DNA of 64,000 bases, taken from contig NC_133230.1 in NCBI RefSeq assembly GCF_040436345.1, positions 28,233,551 to 28,297,550 on the forward strand, given 5' to 3'. The position numbers were made by a program, and so were the translations under genes. The stretch is from Pagrus major (taxonomy: Eukaryota > Chordata > Actinopteri > Spariformes > Sparidae). The notes below the pieces were generated by a model, which was not told where the DNA came from, ran no database searches, and saw only the letters and a program-made list of their open reading frames with translations. Shown here one piece after another: positions 1-11,792 of this stretch (its first letter is position 1; every line of letters begins with the position of its first letter).

Positions 1-1463
1 AAGTGAGATGTCAGTATAAAGTTGCTGTAGGGAAAACTGCAGCACCAGTGGCACTGGAAAGATACACATGTATATTTGTTTACTAAAACCCTCCTCTAAA
101 GCACACAGTCCTCAGTGCCCAAGGGACCTAAACTGGAGATGTTATTTTGGAACCGAGGAGATGAAATCAGTGACCTGGGGCTTCCTGCTTTGCTGCCATT
201 CTACCAGAATGTTTACACTGACCCCAATACGTACAAGCAACTAAAATGGAAGTGTTAGGCCGATGATTGTGTTGTGTTGTGTGTTGTGAATATATTACAC
301 AGTTGTAAGAGCTACTGCCACAGGCCTTTCTGAGATTGTACTATAGCTTTTCTAAATCTGTTCAATACACAGAGCTTAATTTTGGATCTGACACAGCAGA
401 ACGGCCATTGATTGGCAATAAAGGCCTGGATGCAAAAAAGGTATATGCTTATGTGATGACAGAGAGGAAGTGTATGAATGTTCTCCATTTTACTCTACAG
501 TGCAATAAAATCCATTTCCATAACATATTCAGGACTGAACGTTATATAATCTAAAATAAAACAGGTACGTGCATTAATAACTGTAATTCGCAACCTTTTG
601 CCTTTGTTAATGAATTTTGATGTGAAATTTCCAATTACACACATCAGTTATGCAGATTAATGTGGTACATTGTGTCTTACACTGAAAGCACCTATTTTAC
701 ATCTGACACTTGCTGACAGCATTATTAGCTGTGCGACAGCAAAAGTAGAATTACTTGTTTAAGGTGCAATATGTAGGAATTAGGCACCTGTCACATTCAT
801 ACAAAACAGCTGGTACTATAGCTGCCATTAGCTAGTACACTCAATTAACTGTGCAGCTACCTAGCTGGTCGAATTAGCTGACTCTACCCAGACTGGGAGC
901 TCGGCACACAAGGGGAGTGTTGGTGTTGTTTACTATTGTGCTATGATCTCTTGAGGTACAAACTGGCTACCGGCTAGCTGGTTAGCAGGCTAACCTCAAT
1001 AGACATCTCTGTACCACAATACATAGATGTCTTTGGTATAACATTAAAACTCTTATTTCTTCACATTCTGTTGCTAATTTTAGGGTTTTTTTTATTGTTT
1101 TAAACTAAAACTTGGACAAAGACCTATTGCTCCTTTGAAAATGTAGTCTGATAAAAGTAAAATGGTGGTCAGTTCAAAAGTACTCTGAGTAAACCAACAA
1201 TTGAGATAGCCAGTAGCAGCATGTGCATACAACTGATGATCAATTATAAAAATTATTACAAAAGAATAAAGCTTCACCAAGACAGCAAACATGGAAATGT
1301 ATACAAAATAAAACAGCTGCAGCCACAAACACACATTAACAGGGCTCTCAAGTTTTGAACTGAGTTCAGAGTGAGATTTTGGCGGCGGGGGTGGGGGTTT
1401 GGTTGGGGTGGGGATGTGGGTCTGATCTGATAAATGACACATAAATTCGTACAAATAAAAATA
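1..1463. other. Intergenic DNA, no gene recognised
   Basis: No frame in this stretch resembles a known protein. The minus-strand open frame at 1092-1454 gets its proline run from a G-rich tract at about 1381-1410 and looks like chance. An AATAAA on the minus strand (TTTATT at 1464-1469 on the plus strand) lies about 85 bp beyond the stop of the minus-strand hAT-like gene and could be its polyadenylation signal. Confidence 0.6.
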
Positions 1464-1490
1464 TTTATTTAATTCAGCATTTCTTAGTGC

Positions 1491-1492
<2 letters not shown>

Positions 1493-1543
<51 letters not shown>
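1493..1543. repeat. (GT)n-(GA)n compound microsatellite
   Basis: GT dinucleotides run from 1493 to about 1524 and pass directly into GA dinucleotides up to about 1543. The tract sits just beyond the stop codon of the minus-strand hAT-like gene, so it would fall in its 3' untranslated region. Confidence 0.95.
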
Positions 1544-1544
<1 letters not shown>

Positions 1545-1550
1545 TAATGG

Positions 1551-2441
1551 TTAGTGTTGTTTATCGTAGGTGTTGATCGCAGGTTTTGAGGCCTTCAGCA
1601 CAGGGGTTGGTGGCTCCCATTTGAAACACTGTGGTTCCAGGCCAGCCATTTTAACTGTCATGATGGATGACAGAGTTCCATCTAGTGCCAAGCTGTTCCT
1701 GGTTTTGGTCTTGTTTAGTCCAACCATGGAGAAAGCCCTCTCAGCGTCTGCATTCGAATGAGGGAGCACTAACACTAATGCAGCTATCTTAGAAAGCCTC
1801 CCAAACTGGCTCAAACCGGTCACCTTTGAAAAAAGGAACCAAGGGCCTCTATTACTCAAATGCTTTGCTTTTATTATTTCAATTTATTATGTGTATGTCA
1901 TGTGGTGCCAAATATTTCTTACCTTGCTGTTGGTTGGAGACATACTCCCCCAAAACTCCTCAACATTTAAGGTGGTGGGATCTTGGGGCATGGGGATATC
2001 CATGAGCTGATACTCCAGGAACTCCTCACTCACCTTGTCCTGTTCCTGTGGCCCATGGAAAGGAAATAGTTCCTGAAATCTAAAAAGAGCACCATGTGTA
2101 AAGAACTGATTACAGATCTGTTTTGTAAACAGGGTCAAAATTAAACTTAACAAAGTATTCAATATGTTGAAATCCTGGAAAATGTGGAAACCCTTGCCTG
2201 CCTATGAAGTATAGGGCATCTTCCACCCCACACTCAGCCCTCTGCTGCACGTCAACGAATTTAGCATGCTTCAGAAGGGCCTCCTTCAGGGGGAGTTTGT
2301 TGATTCCGCACTCCACAGCCCTGACCAGAAACGCCAGTGCTGCCTGCTGGAATAGCTGCACCTCCTGAGGTGTGATGTCTCCTGCCTCAAGGAGCCTGTT
2401 GAGGGTAGCTCTGGTGGTGAAGCCAACATTTAGCTTTTCTC
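1551..2441 (-). CDS. hAT-transposase-derived gene, C-terminal exons
   Basis: Three minus-strand exons, 2441-2198, 2079-1923 and 1823-1551, read as one open frame. The last exon holds the hAT C-terminal dimerisation signature (LPHSNADAERAFS, then GLNKTKTRNSL), which mediates transposase dimerisation in the hAT superfamily. The 99-bp intron 1922-1824 has a strong AAG/GTAAGA donor and a TTTTTTCAAAG acceptor; without splicing the frame runs into unrelated residues. The 118-bp intron 2197-2080 fits best as a GC-AG intron (CAG/GCAAGG donor, CTTTTTAG acceptor), joining GVEDALYFIG to RFQELFPFHG. The first exon follows a CTGTCTGGTAG acceptor. The stop is TAA at 1551-1553. The BED finger and the catalytic N-terminal part expected of a full hAT protein are not seen here. 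It may be the tail of an intron-bearing transposon, as Tol2 is, or a domesticated gene with upstream exons elsewhere. The hAT assignment is firm; functionality is unknown. Confidence 0.72.
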
Positions 2442-3207
2442 CTACCAGACAGAGAACAGAAAGAGATAAAGCAAATTAAGTACAGTTAGTTTAAACAATA
2501 TCTCAGAGTCAAAATCACTTTTTATTTGCCAAATGCATCAGGTAGACACACAGGAATTTGACTTGGCAATCAGAACTTTAACTTAAAACTAGACAGACAA
2601 ACAGTAAGTGCACATAGATTCAGCAAGATATGCACAATAAGTGCAAGTGGCTGAAGGTATTCCTCTATGTAAGCATGCTATTTTACCCATAGACTACATA
2701 TAAATTGTATGCCTACATACATTTTATGCCTTTTCCATCACATCAGAGATATCACCCAACTCATAACAACAATCTTCCCAAAACGTATATTTGTACAATC
2801 AGAATATTACATTGTTGTAGCGGGAATATCTAAATCTTACCCGGATACAGCAATGCTATTTTTTGATTGGCTGTTCGGTAGCTATACTCTTTTTATTTGA
2901 TTAGCTGGTGCATGGCAGGCGGGAACCCACTTGATTCCTACCTGTTCCATTGTTATAAAAAATAGTGGTGCAACTTGGTGGGCGTTATCCTGGTAATTTC
3001 TCTGCATGAGAAATACAAGGTGTGGTGTGTGAGCATGTGAACAGGTTGAAATGCGTGTGACTCACGCCCAATGCGTGAGACTTAAGAGCTTTGCATTAAA
3101 GCAAAAATAAGTTTTTGTAGGGCTCAAACCATCAGACACACACACACTGCTATGTTCTACTCTGTAGAGATGGTTACACTCATCAGTCAGTTTGTTGCTG
3201 TTCTCAC
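2442..3207. other. Candidate intron of the hAT-like gene
   Basis: Noncoding by inspection. About 2515-2640 reads like a worn dispersed repeat seen in many teleost genomes (an AATTTGACTTGG-type core), but I cannot name the family. Nothing else is recognisable. Confidence 0.35.
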
Positions 3208-3304
3208 CTGTCTGAGCATTGAGTGGAGTTGACCCTTGTGCACTACAAAGTCCTTCACAATCAGCTTCAAGTGGAACTTCTCTGCTCATCCATTCAAAAT
3301 GCAC
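3208..3304 (-). CDS. Possible upstream exon of the hAT-derived gene
   Basis: A minus-strand open stretch ends in a strong donor (ACAG/GTGAGA at 3208/3207). Its phase (one base of the next codon) matches the exon that starts at 2441, so a 766-bp intron at 3207-2442 would keep the frame open. An ATG lies within it (ATGAGCAGAGAAG, starting near 3291). I do not recognise the encoded residues, and an in-frame stop lies shortly upstream of 3304, so this would be either a first exon or a chance donor. The support is splice phase only. Confidence 0.3.
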
Positions 3305-6149
3305 CGTATACTGTCATCAGTCCTCTCTGTCCCTCTGTGTCCTAAAATTCAACTGCAAGTTTGGAGTTAAATGAGAGACCACAACCACAATACAAAAATA
3401 GCAATAAGGCCTCACACACCTTACCAGGATATAAGTTCCTGAGTATATGAAGAGGTCCCTGCTGGAGGATCCACTGCGAGCATTTTAGCCAGGCTTATGT
3501 GCTGTTGGTCATTAAAAATGGGTGTGTTTGATTTAGCTCACTTAGCGGGCTCACCATTAAATCAGTCAATCACCAGAATGGCACTCAGTACAGTGATACC
3601 TTCACAAGGCCGAACAGTCCCCTTTACTTCAATCAAGCCTAATCCAACATGTAACTCGATATTGTCCTTCATCACTCTAATTTTTAAACCACCATAACTG
3701 CTGAACCATAATTTAAGATCACCAGGTTTAGGATCTGCATCAAATTGTACTCATAAATACCAGCCACCTAAATATGACTGTTTTTTTTTCCTCAAGATCC
3801 ATGCATTATTCCCTGAGAAATTAATGAAAATGTCAAAAACATGATGATGTATGGGGTCTATTCTGGGCCAAGACACATCTTCCATCCAAATGGACAGTGA
3901 ACCTACGTGCTTTTTTTTTTTTTTTTTTAAATAAGCTTTATTTGTGAACCCAGCACATGTAGATTTATGGAAGTGATAACGTAGTAAAAGTTCCAACATA
4001 AAGCCCCTGCAAATTGGAACTATACAAATTAACCAGAAGACTATGAGAGAACAGAGTAAAGCCCAAAATGCATACTGTATAATGCATCCACTACACTTAA
4101 CAATGCATAACACTTAAGGACGTACAGATATTATGTTTTTACATTTTTTTTCTGTAAGCAACAATGGACATTTACTTTTAAATTTTTAAATTCATTAGTA
4201 ATTATATTATTCATTATTTTTGAATTAATTACAGTATAGAATAAAATGTATAAAGTAAAACTTGTCCTTACCATTCCACCATACCACCATCTGCTGTAGG
4301 CAGGAACCTATGCTGAGATACTATAATGCATAACACATAATGACAACTATCAATGACTTGTATTGTATTGTTGAGCTTTTTTTTGTACTGTTCACAAAAC
4401 TGCAGGGCCCCTCCCAGGTATTACTGTACCCCTGGCAACCCCAAACAATCACACACCAGTGAACTCATCACTTACATTGTAATAGCTGCAACATGACATG
4501 CAGCAAAGCACAATACAAAACCTAGTTACCAGTAAATAAAATAACAACTTTGTTCCAGTGAGGAGGTCAAATGTCATTTGTTACTTCCTTCCCTGGTTAA
4601 AGCCAGAAGCTACCTTTACTTCTGAGGTCAACCAAATCAATACAAAACTTCAGCTGTGCTTCCACTGCAGGTTTGTGTGTCTAAACTTGATTTTACAGAA
4701 CAACAGTCCTGACCAATATCAAGCTGCCTTGACAGTTCTGACCTTTTCGGAAGGAACAGAAAACCGAAAGTCCAGCTGCCACTTTTGTGAATCACAACAT
4801 CCTTGGAACCCGAGGATTGTCCCTTGGAAAAACTAAAAGCTCATGAGACCAAATGTAGAAGCTTGCACAGCTGATATAGACTTGTGTCCTCTATACACAC
4901 TGCAAACTTTTTCTCTGAAACAATCTGTTTAGATGTATTATCCAAACATTGGACTGAGTTTGAAAGTGTAAAGTTTTCATCCCAGCAGCGCAGCAACATT
5001 CAGAGCAACAACAGCTGCTCCGATGACAGTGGTGTTGTTAGATTATATTGTCGATGAAATTGTTGATGATGTGGGTGTGCAGCATGTATCTGTCTCTGCT
5101 AACTGCTTCACACTGAAATGAAGAAGGAGTTCTCAAAACACAGAAATATAATATAAACATCTTAGCAAAAAAACAAATTCTGACCTTAATCCTAAAACCA
5201 TGTCTTTTTACCCTTCTGACTGTGACTTTGTATGTCCTGAAGCAGATGTCAATGTAATTAAATCAGAGCACAAACACACAAGCACGTCAAATATCCATTC
5301 CTCTGCAACCTGATTGATGTGAGCCCAATAAATGCTGCTTTAAATCCAATGATTCTATTAACTCTGAAGGCAGAGAGAAGTGGGACATTCAGAGATGATG
5401 AGACTGCTCTCTAGAACTTAGACTAAAACTAAAACTAAAACTGTGTCTGACAAAGAATGATTTTTAGATGATGTCCGATTTTTCTGTGTATTTGCATGTG
5501 TGACACCAACTCTGTCCTTCACCGTGTGAACGTGCAGAAATAAGTAAAAGCACAACCACAGATTCTCCCTCTTGCACGTGTTTTGGCACAAGATGTAGTT
5601 AGTTATGCAGTTCCAGAACAGGCTTATCATTTTAGTAACACTCTCTAAATTAACCGTGGTGCTGACTCAGTTTACCTTCCAGTCGGGGGGGCTGCAGTAG
5701 GACACAGAAATATGCATATATAATCGATTACTTTCACTTGCTTCTTATATAAAGAAGAATAACCTGAAGTATTTTTATTGAACTTTATGTCCATTTTGCT
5801 GAAATATTTGATGTACTTAACTCTCAACAATGTACCACCAGAGTGACTGCTCAGTACATGATAACTAGTATTTGTGATCATCATTATCATTATCTCTCCT
5901 GAAAGGCACAGAAATTATAAACCTTTGCGGTAATGTTAACTGCAGAATAACATAGATATGATTGTGGCTGTAAATGGTGGACTCTCACTCTCTCTTTCCC
6001 AGCACTGCAACTTAGTTCTTAACATCCTGAAAGTGTCAAAATTAACATTATTAAGGGGCTTTCATGGTGACCAATCAGAGTTCATGTGTACACAGGAGAT
6101 GTTAAGTAAAAACTATTCCCCAGTCTAAAATATTTTATTGTATTTTTTT
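3305..6149. other. Intergenic DNA with a T-tract
   Basis: No supported gene. A run of 18 T lies at 3911-3928. The open frames at 3751-4113, 4558-4836 and 5418-5630 show no domain, no codon structure and no splice context, and are taken as chance. Confidence 0.6.
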
Positions 6150-6230
6150 CTCCACTACCATCTGGCAATCCCTCAGAACTATCTCACAACTGCCCTGGGG
6201 GTCCTGACCTCCAGGCTGAGAATCAATGCA
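6150..6230 (-). repeat. Degraded hAT-type non-autonomous element end
   Basis: Read on the minus strand from about 6230, the sequence (GATTCTCAGCCTGGAGGTC, then a GACCCCCAGGGC-type core and ATTCTGAGGG-like text) resembles the TTCTCAACCTGG...GGTCGCGACCCCC terminus common to vertebrate hAT MITEs. The opposite end was not found, so this is a fragment. The family call rests on memory of the consensus. Confidence 0.45.
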
Positions 6231-7565
6231 ATAGAGCACTGTCATTTCAGACCACAACAAATGCATGGCTCATTCACTCAATAGAGTTGGGGACAATACT
6301 ATGACTAAATACTGAACACAAACTGCTCATGAAACTCTGATCAAACTATCAAAATCAAGAATCTGTTCACACTGCGGTCATTTTCCTCTGACATCACAGG
6401 TCAGGGTTGGAAGTTTAAATGTTGTATTGCTGTGTGCAAGTCCTTAAAACATCGGGCATCTAACAAATTGTTATCATTTCACCACTTCTTAATTGATCAG
6501 CAACTCAAAACACAATGGATAGTGAAAATCTGGAGGGACATCAGACCATATTTTAAGGTAAAACAACACTGTTAGCTTCCATTAGACAACAGCTAATTTG
6601 TCAGCCGTGTACACTACCAGCATGCACCGAAAAGACGATTACAAATGAATGATGATGTTGCTCCATAATGTGTAAGCAAGTGACTGTTTGCTGACAAATG
6701 CGCTAAATCAACTTAAAAGATATGAATGAATCATTTTTAGGTGCCTTACTATGAGATGAAATATCAAACAGGCCACAGACCTTCAATATGAAGCAGATTT
6801 CATACTGAGCACCTCGACTCTCTCAGATTAAAGTCATCTGATCAGCCCTGGCTGGTTCCATCTCATGCGCTTTGTCATATTCTGCTAGATTTCTATCAGT
6901 TGTTACTGAAGCCGGTGCTTGACACAAGGTTAGATGAGAAGGGAGACAAGGTAGCGGGAGATGAGAAGACAAGTGGACACAGTGATGAGTACAGCGATAA
7001 CAGACCAGACATTAACCTGCAGCGTGGATGATTGGATTGTAAGAGGACAGAGCCAAAAGCCAAGCAGATATAAATGTACCCATGATGCACTGAAGGTTGA
7101 AGGGTTTGTTTGATCAATCAAATATGTTGATAGACAATCTTTCTTGTCAAACTGAGAATATAAGGGAAATACCTATATGATGAAAGCATTTGTTGGTTGG
7201 GGATCTGCTTGTTTTTTTAATTGATTACCTCACATAGTGGTTGATGCATTGTTAATGAGTTGTTGTGTTGTGAACACATTAGCTGCCAAGATATGTTCAG
7301 GGAAAGTGGGTGATGGAAATTGTGTTAATATATTTTTTTAAAAATGAAGGGCAATATAATGTGCCATCACTTCAACAAAAACATATCAATACAAAATATG
7401 TCGATTGTTAAGCTTAATGAAAAGGCAGTGAGCTCAGACAAAAACAATTATGGGAACATATTCTGATGGGAGAAATAAACCCAGTGCTTCCTATTTAAAG
7501 GATGTTAATGTAAAAATCAGCATGGATAATGGATTCACATATTTTAAAGCTGCACAAAATGTTAT
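6231..7565. other. Intergenic DNA, nothing recognised
   Basis: AT-rich single-copy-looking sequence. The two overlapping minus-strand frames at 6896-7121 shadow each other and match nothing I know. Confidence 0.55.
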
Positions 7566-7712
7566 TATATTTTTTTTTGTCATTTGCTTTTATTTTATAA
7601 GATAGGTGAGCGTATAGAGACAGGAAACAGGGGGACAGAGCGATTTGACTCGCAGAGGAGGTCCCCAGCAGGGATCAAAGCTGGGGTGTTGAGGTTATGT
7701 GGAATGTGCCTT
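7566..7712 (+). repeat. Worn dispersed teleost repeat
   Basis: A T-rich lead (TTTGCTTTTATTTTATAAGATAGG) is followed by a GACAGGAAACAGGGGG stretch, a GGTCCCCAGCAGGGATCAAA stretch and GAGGTTATGTGGAATGTGCC. This order matches a very common interspersed repeat of spiny-rayed fish genomes as I remember it. Boundaries are approximate and no target duplication was found. Confidence 0.4.
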
Positions 7713-7919
7713 AACTATTCTACACTAAAATGAATGTACACACACATGGTCTAATGCAATCACTGGAAATATCTGAACTTTAAGGACCTAATTATCCAGA
7801 AATCTACTTTAGGACCTTTATTTAGTGTGTCAGAGTCCTTTCTTGGAATCACCCTGAGAGTTAGAGGGGAAGGATGTTGTATGTATCGTCCCTGTTAAAT
7901 AAACATTAAATAAATCCAG

Positions 7920-8297
7920 TATTTTTAAACCTGAGCCCTATATTTATACATTTTGTTTTGTAAATGATTCATACTTTGCAAAAGTTTTGGAATCGCTCCA
8001 GTTGACCACCACAGCTACAATGGCTGTAAGTCTTTTCATGGATGGATGGTCTCATTTGCTGTTACAGGTCATTTATAATTATCAGAGGAATCCCAATACT
8101 GTCTCATAAACACTTAAAAGTTCCTCGTAGTCACTTTAATAAACGTAACTCTGGCGGTTGGAGTTGCCCCAAAGGATTACTTTGCAGCCAGTGCAGCCAT
8201 GTCACTGCTGCCAGCTGAGGACCAATTCCAAAACTTTTGGTTAGTATGAATCATTTACACACCAAAACATGGAAAATAGGGCCCTGGTTTAAAAATA
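7920..8297. mobile_element. MITE-like element with ~80-bp inverted arms
   Basis: The left arm (7920-7999, beginning TATTTTTAAACCTGAGCCC) and the reverse complement of the right arm (8220-8297, beginning TATTTTTAAACCAGGGCCC) match along most of their length, including the shared blocks TGTAAATGATTCATACT and CCAAAAGTTTTGGAAT. The core is about 220 bp and has no coding capacity. The right flank continues with GGAATTCCCCTTTAA, a motif often found at this element type, while the left flank does not, so the left terminus may be shortened. No clear target duplication. Superfamily not assigned. Confidence 0.6.
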
Positions 8298-9329
8298 TCG
8301 GAATTCCCCTTTAACGTAGGACCTAATAGTTATTCCTAAATCTTCGTATACTGACTTGCAGCAAAGAGAAGGATAACTGCTAGGAGAGATTGTGTCATCA
8401 CGCAGGGCAGTAAAGATGAAATTATGATGACATTCTTTGGTGGAACTATTGGTTGTGACGGACCCAAATCATTACTGTTGCCACAGTCATCCAGCTCCCT
8501 TTTACCACAGGCTATTCCATTTTGGGTAGTTTTTTTCTGAATTAAAGTGATTTTGGTAGCTATGTAGTTAAGGATCTGAGAGTTTAAAGGCAGAGAATCC
8601 GCTTGGTCAGGGGGAAGAGAGAGCAGATGCACAGTCAGGGTGATGATGAACAGAATCAACACATTAAATTTACATTTACGTTGAGGATGGAAGCAGCTGC
8701 TTCAGACTGCAGGAAATTGTACATTTCTCACCACAACCCCAAAGGCTGCAGGTAGACCTCAGTTAAAAATGTGCCTAGCTGTGTATGTCCTGATTTTTGC
8801 AAAGCTCAATTTCTTGGGCCAAAAAGCGCAAGGCTATAAGGACCTTAATTTCTCTCTTGGGCAATACATGTTCTCTTGTACATCCTACACAAGGTAAATC
8901 AATCAGTTTTTGTCAAAAAGGTATCTTTTCATAGCTCTTCCAACAGAATTCTTCTGCCTACTGCCAACTCTTTACAGGTTTGGACAGCTCTAGATCTCTC
9001 CTTAAAATTCAATAAAAATCTGTGCTTGGGATTTATTTATAAATACAGCCCCAGAGCATGTCAGTGGACAAAATTTGATGGAGTGCTTGGCTTTGTGGTC
9101 ATCATACATGTCACAAAATCATGATACACTAATTTCTTTCATGAGGGAGAATCTGGTTTTCAGTTATAGAAGGCAAAAGGCTTAGAATAGCTCCAATTTG
9201 TGATTTAGACTGATAAAATATCTATATTTAAACATATAATTCTATCCTAGCGTAGCTTTAATGTCAAGTGTAAATTAGATCTGGCTCAGTCATATTATAT
9301 TGGGTAAGATGCGTGTTAGAAGCAGGTAG
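8298..9329. other. Intergenic DNA, nothing recognised
   Basis: The open frames at 8336-8662 (minus) and 8876-9124 (plus) have no recognisable domain or splice context. No repeat family identified. Confidence 0.55.
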
Positions 9330-10080
9330 AGAGGAGGCTCAAGAGGAAGGTGGATGGAGAAATGTGATAGATTGATGGAATGGATGGAGGGTAAATGTAG
9401 GTGAGATGAGGGAATTGAGGAGAGAGGGAGGGAAGGAGTACGAGAGCTGGTAGCTAATGGTGAGAAAACATTTTACTGGCAGCCGGCAGCAAAGTGCAGT
9501 CAAGTGGTGAAGAGAAAGATGGAGAATGAAGGGGATAAAGAGAAAAATCATTAGGGAATAAAATATAGATGACAAAATATATGACAATGATGCACATTAC
9601 TTCTGCGTGGAAAGATTAAAAAAAGATCAACTGGGACAGCAAGGATGAAGAAAAACATGAGAGATGGAGGTTGAGGCAAAAAGGAGATGATGAAGAAGAG
9701 GAGGGTCAGGCAGAGAGAAAGAGAACTGGATTAGCAGGATGTGATGAAGAAGGGGCCACATGATGGTTGAGAAGCAGAGAAGATTTGGTGGCCAGAGATG
9801 AGAAACGGATGAAAGGGGATGAAGAGGGGATAGATAGGAGGATTAAAAAAGATAACTGGAGTAAAGGAGGATGACAGGAGAGGAGGTGTGGGCCTGCTGG
9901 AGAGCGGGCGAGGTGAGCGATTTGAAAACAAGGGGGATGAGGAATAAGTTGGAGAGAGAGCGAGTGACAAGATGATGAAGTGGGAAGGAGGGTGTGATGA
10001 AAGAAAACAGAACAGGGAAATAAAGAGGGGGAAGATGGGCTGGATTAGACAGAAAAAAGAGAGCAGAGAGGAGAAACACT
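9330..10080. repeat. Purine-rich (GA-biased) tract
   Basis: For about 750 bp the plus strand is dominated by G and A, with recurring GGAGG, GATGAAG and AGAGAGA words. The long minus-strand frames here (9339-9587, 9731-10123, 9843-10163) are rich in Ser, Pro, Leu and Phe because the complement is pyrimidine-rich, so they are compositional artefacts. Confidence 0.75.
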
Positions 10081-10137
10081 GAGCTGATTCCCAGCTGATG
10101 GATCTCGGCCATAGCTCCAACACCTACACACTGTTTA

Positions 10138-10138
<1 letters not shown>

Positions 10139-10165
<27 letters not shown>
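10139..10165. repeat. (CA)n microsatellite
   Basis: About 13 CA units. Lies 127 bp upstream of a long TG tract, so the two are complementary in sequence. Confidence 0.95.
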
Positions 10166-10168
<3 letters not shown>

Positions 10169-10289
10169 TTCTCTCACATCACACGGAGGGACAGAGAGAA
10201 ATTAAGTGAAGCTGTTTCTACCCTGAGGAGCCCATTTTATCTTCTATGGAACATCAATTCACACACAACAGGCCACAGGGAAGACATGT

Positions 10290-10291
<2 letters not shown>

Positions 10292-10349
<58 letters not shown>
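10292..10349. repeat. (GT)n microsatellite
   Basis: About 29 uninterrupted GT units. Together with the CA tract at 10139-10165 it forms an imperfect inverted pair. Confidence 0.95.
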
Positions 10350-10351
<2 letters not shown>

Positions 10352-11387
10352 GGAAAAAAGAGAGAGAGTGCTGAGCATAATCCTCCAAGTGTCTCCCAAT
10401 CTCATAAACCCACCAGTGACACCTAACATAAAATTATGCAGAGCGACCGAAAGTAAAACACATTTTTAACTGATGCATGACTTTCCACAATGTAGCTTAT
10501 ATTTTAGCTTGTGAGGAGACTGAAGTGAGACTGGATCTTTTACAATCTTGTGACAGCATGATGAGTCTCGGAATGCTCTTCTTTTTCCCCCCCTCAGATT
10601 GTGTAATGAGCATTTTTAGAAAAAGAAGTCTTGAATAAAAATGTTTCAGTAAATTCAACTTCAGCAATAAAACACAACCATTTGTCCAGTGAGAATGTAT
10701 CTTTATTTGATGGCAGATAAAAAACAGATGTTGGGTGAACACCAGTAATAACAGTAATATATTAGTTTAAGCAGTTAATGGAGTAATATAACACATGTCT
10801 AATTGGACTTGCAGTAATATTATTACAGCTATCATGTCCATTTTTGTTACCACCTGACACGCCGGGTCGCTAGCGACCCATTTAAGCTAGTTTAAAGCTA
10901 ACATTTATTCTGGTGATTGTTTTGCATGGTTAGATCAGTTGGATTCTCCACAACTCATTCAGTTCATTTTGACGGAAACCAGAAGAAGAACCAGCAAATA
11001 ATTCATTCAGATTTGCCAGCATGGTAAGCTGCCTCAGCCTCACAGACTGCTTTAGGGCCCTGTCAGACAGAGTGCCATTTTTGCAATCAAAGACGTCTTT
11101 TTCCAGTTTATTTGAATGATAGTAAAGGGTTTTATAGTCAATAGAGACCAGGTTAATCTGAGGCTATAGTAGTGAAACAATATAGAGTCTACCAGTTTAT
11201 AATGCCTAGTCATACTTCTGTGGTTAATTTGGAAAAATGTAACACAAAAGTCTCTACACAGACAGTAATATTGTAAAGTAACTCATTAATTACAACTGAC
11301 AGTATCTAGTAATATGTAATTCATTTCATTTTCAAACTGCTAAGAACCTCTTCTGAGCTAAATCTTTACATTAATAGATAAATGTGT
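10350..11387. other. Intergenic DNA with a 16-bp palindrome
   Basis: No gene recognised. A perfect 16-bp palindrome, GGGTCGCTAGCGACCC, lies at 10864-10879, followed within 30 bp by two TTTAA(G/A) words. It may be the end of a short transposon, but no partner end was found. Confidence 0.5.
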
Positions 11388-11792
11388 TGTTACCACCTGG
11401 CTCAAGAATGGCAACAAGAAGGGAGGCCACACACAGACATCTTAAGCAAAAAGTAATTTATTTAACTCAAACCAAGATAAAAGTTAACTAATTAGTGGGA
11501 TGTGTACAATAGGAAAGGTATCAGTGGTGTTAGCAGCGTGTGGATGAGTGAAGATATGGTGTATTGTGTGTTGTCAAGTGCATCAAACCAAACAAAGGAA
11601 AAAGAGGCTGAGGGCCCTGCTGCAGGCCCAAGTGAGAGAGAGACACACCCCTAAAGGCAGTCCTTATATATGCTCTGGAAGCCCAGCCCAGAAAGGCAGG
11701 TACAGGCAGATGACCCTCCCAGCTCCACCTATATCTGCAAAAAACAGTCAGAGCATGTCAGAACACCAGGCAGAGTGGGAGGGGTCATCACA
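11388..11792 (-). mobile_element. Solo LTR, 405 bp (fossil)
   Basis: Read on the minus strand, the element begins TGTGATGACC and ends GGTGGTAACA, giving TG...CA ends. It is flanked on both sides by the 4-bp duplication GTGT (11384-11387 and 11793-11796). On the minus strand it contains a TATA-like GCATATATAAGG (around 11660-11671) and, downstream, an AATAAA-type signal (around 11455-11460), the usual order in an LTR. No second LTR and no internal region are present, so this is a solo LTR left by LTR-LTR recombination. Family not certain; a Ty3/Gypsy-like or retroviral origin fits. The open frame at 11548-11826 is noncoding LTR sequence. Confidence 0.8.

Noticed and set aside
9339-10163. Long minus-strand open frames rich in Ser, Pro, Leu and Phe
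   Set aside because: They come from a purine-biased plus strand; low complexity, no domain and no splice signals.
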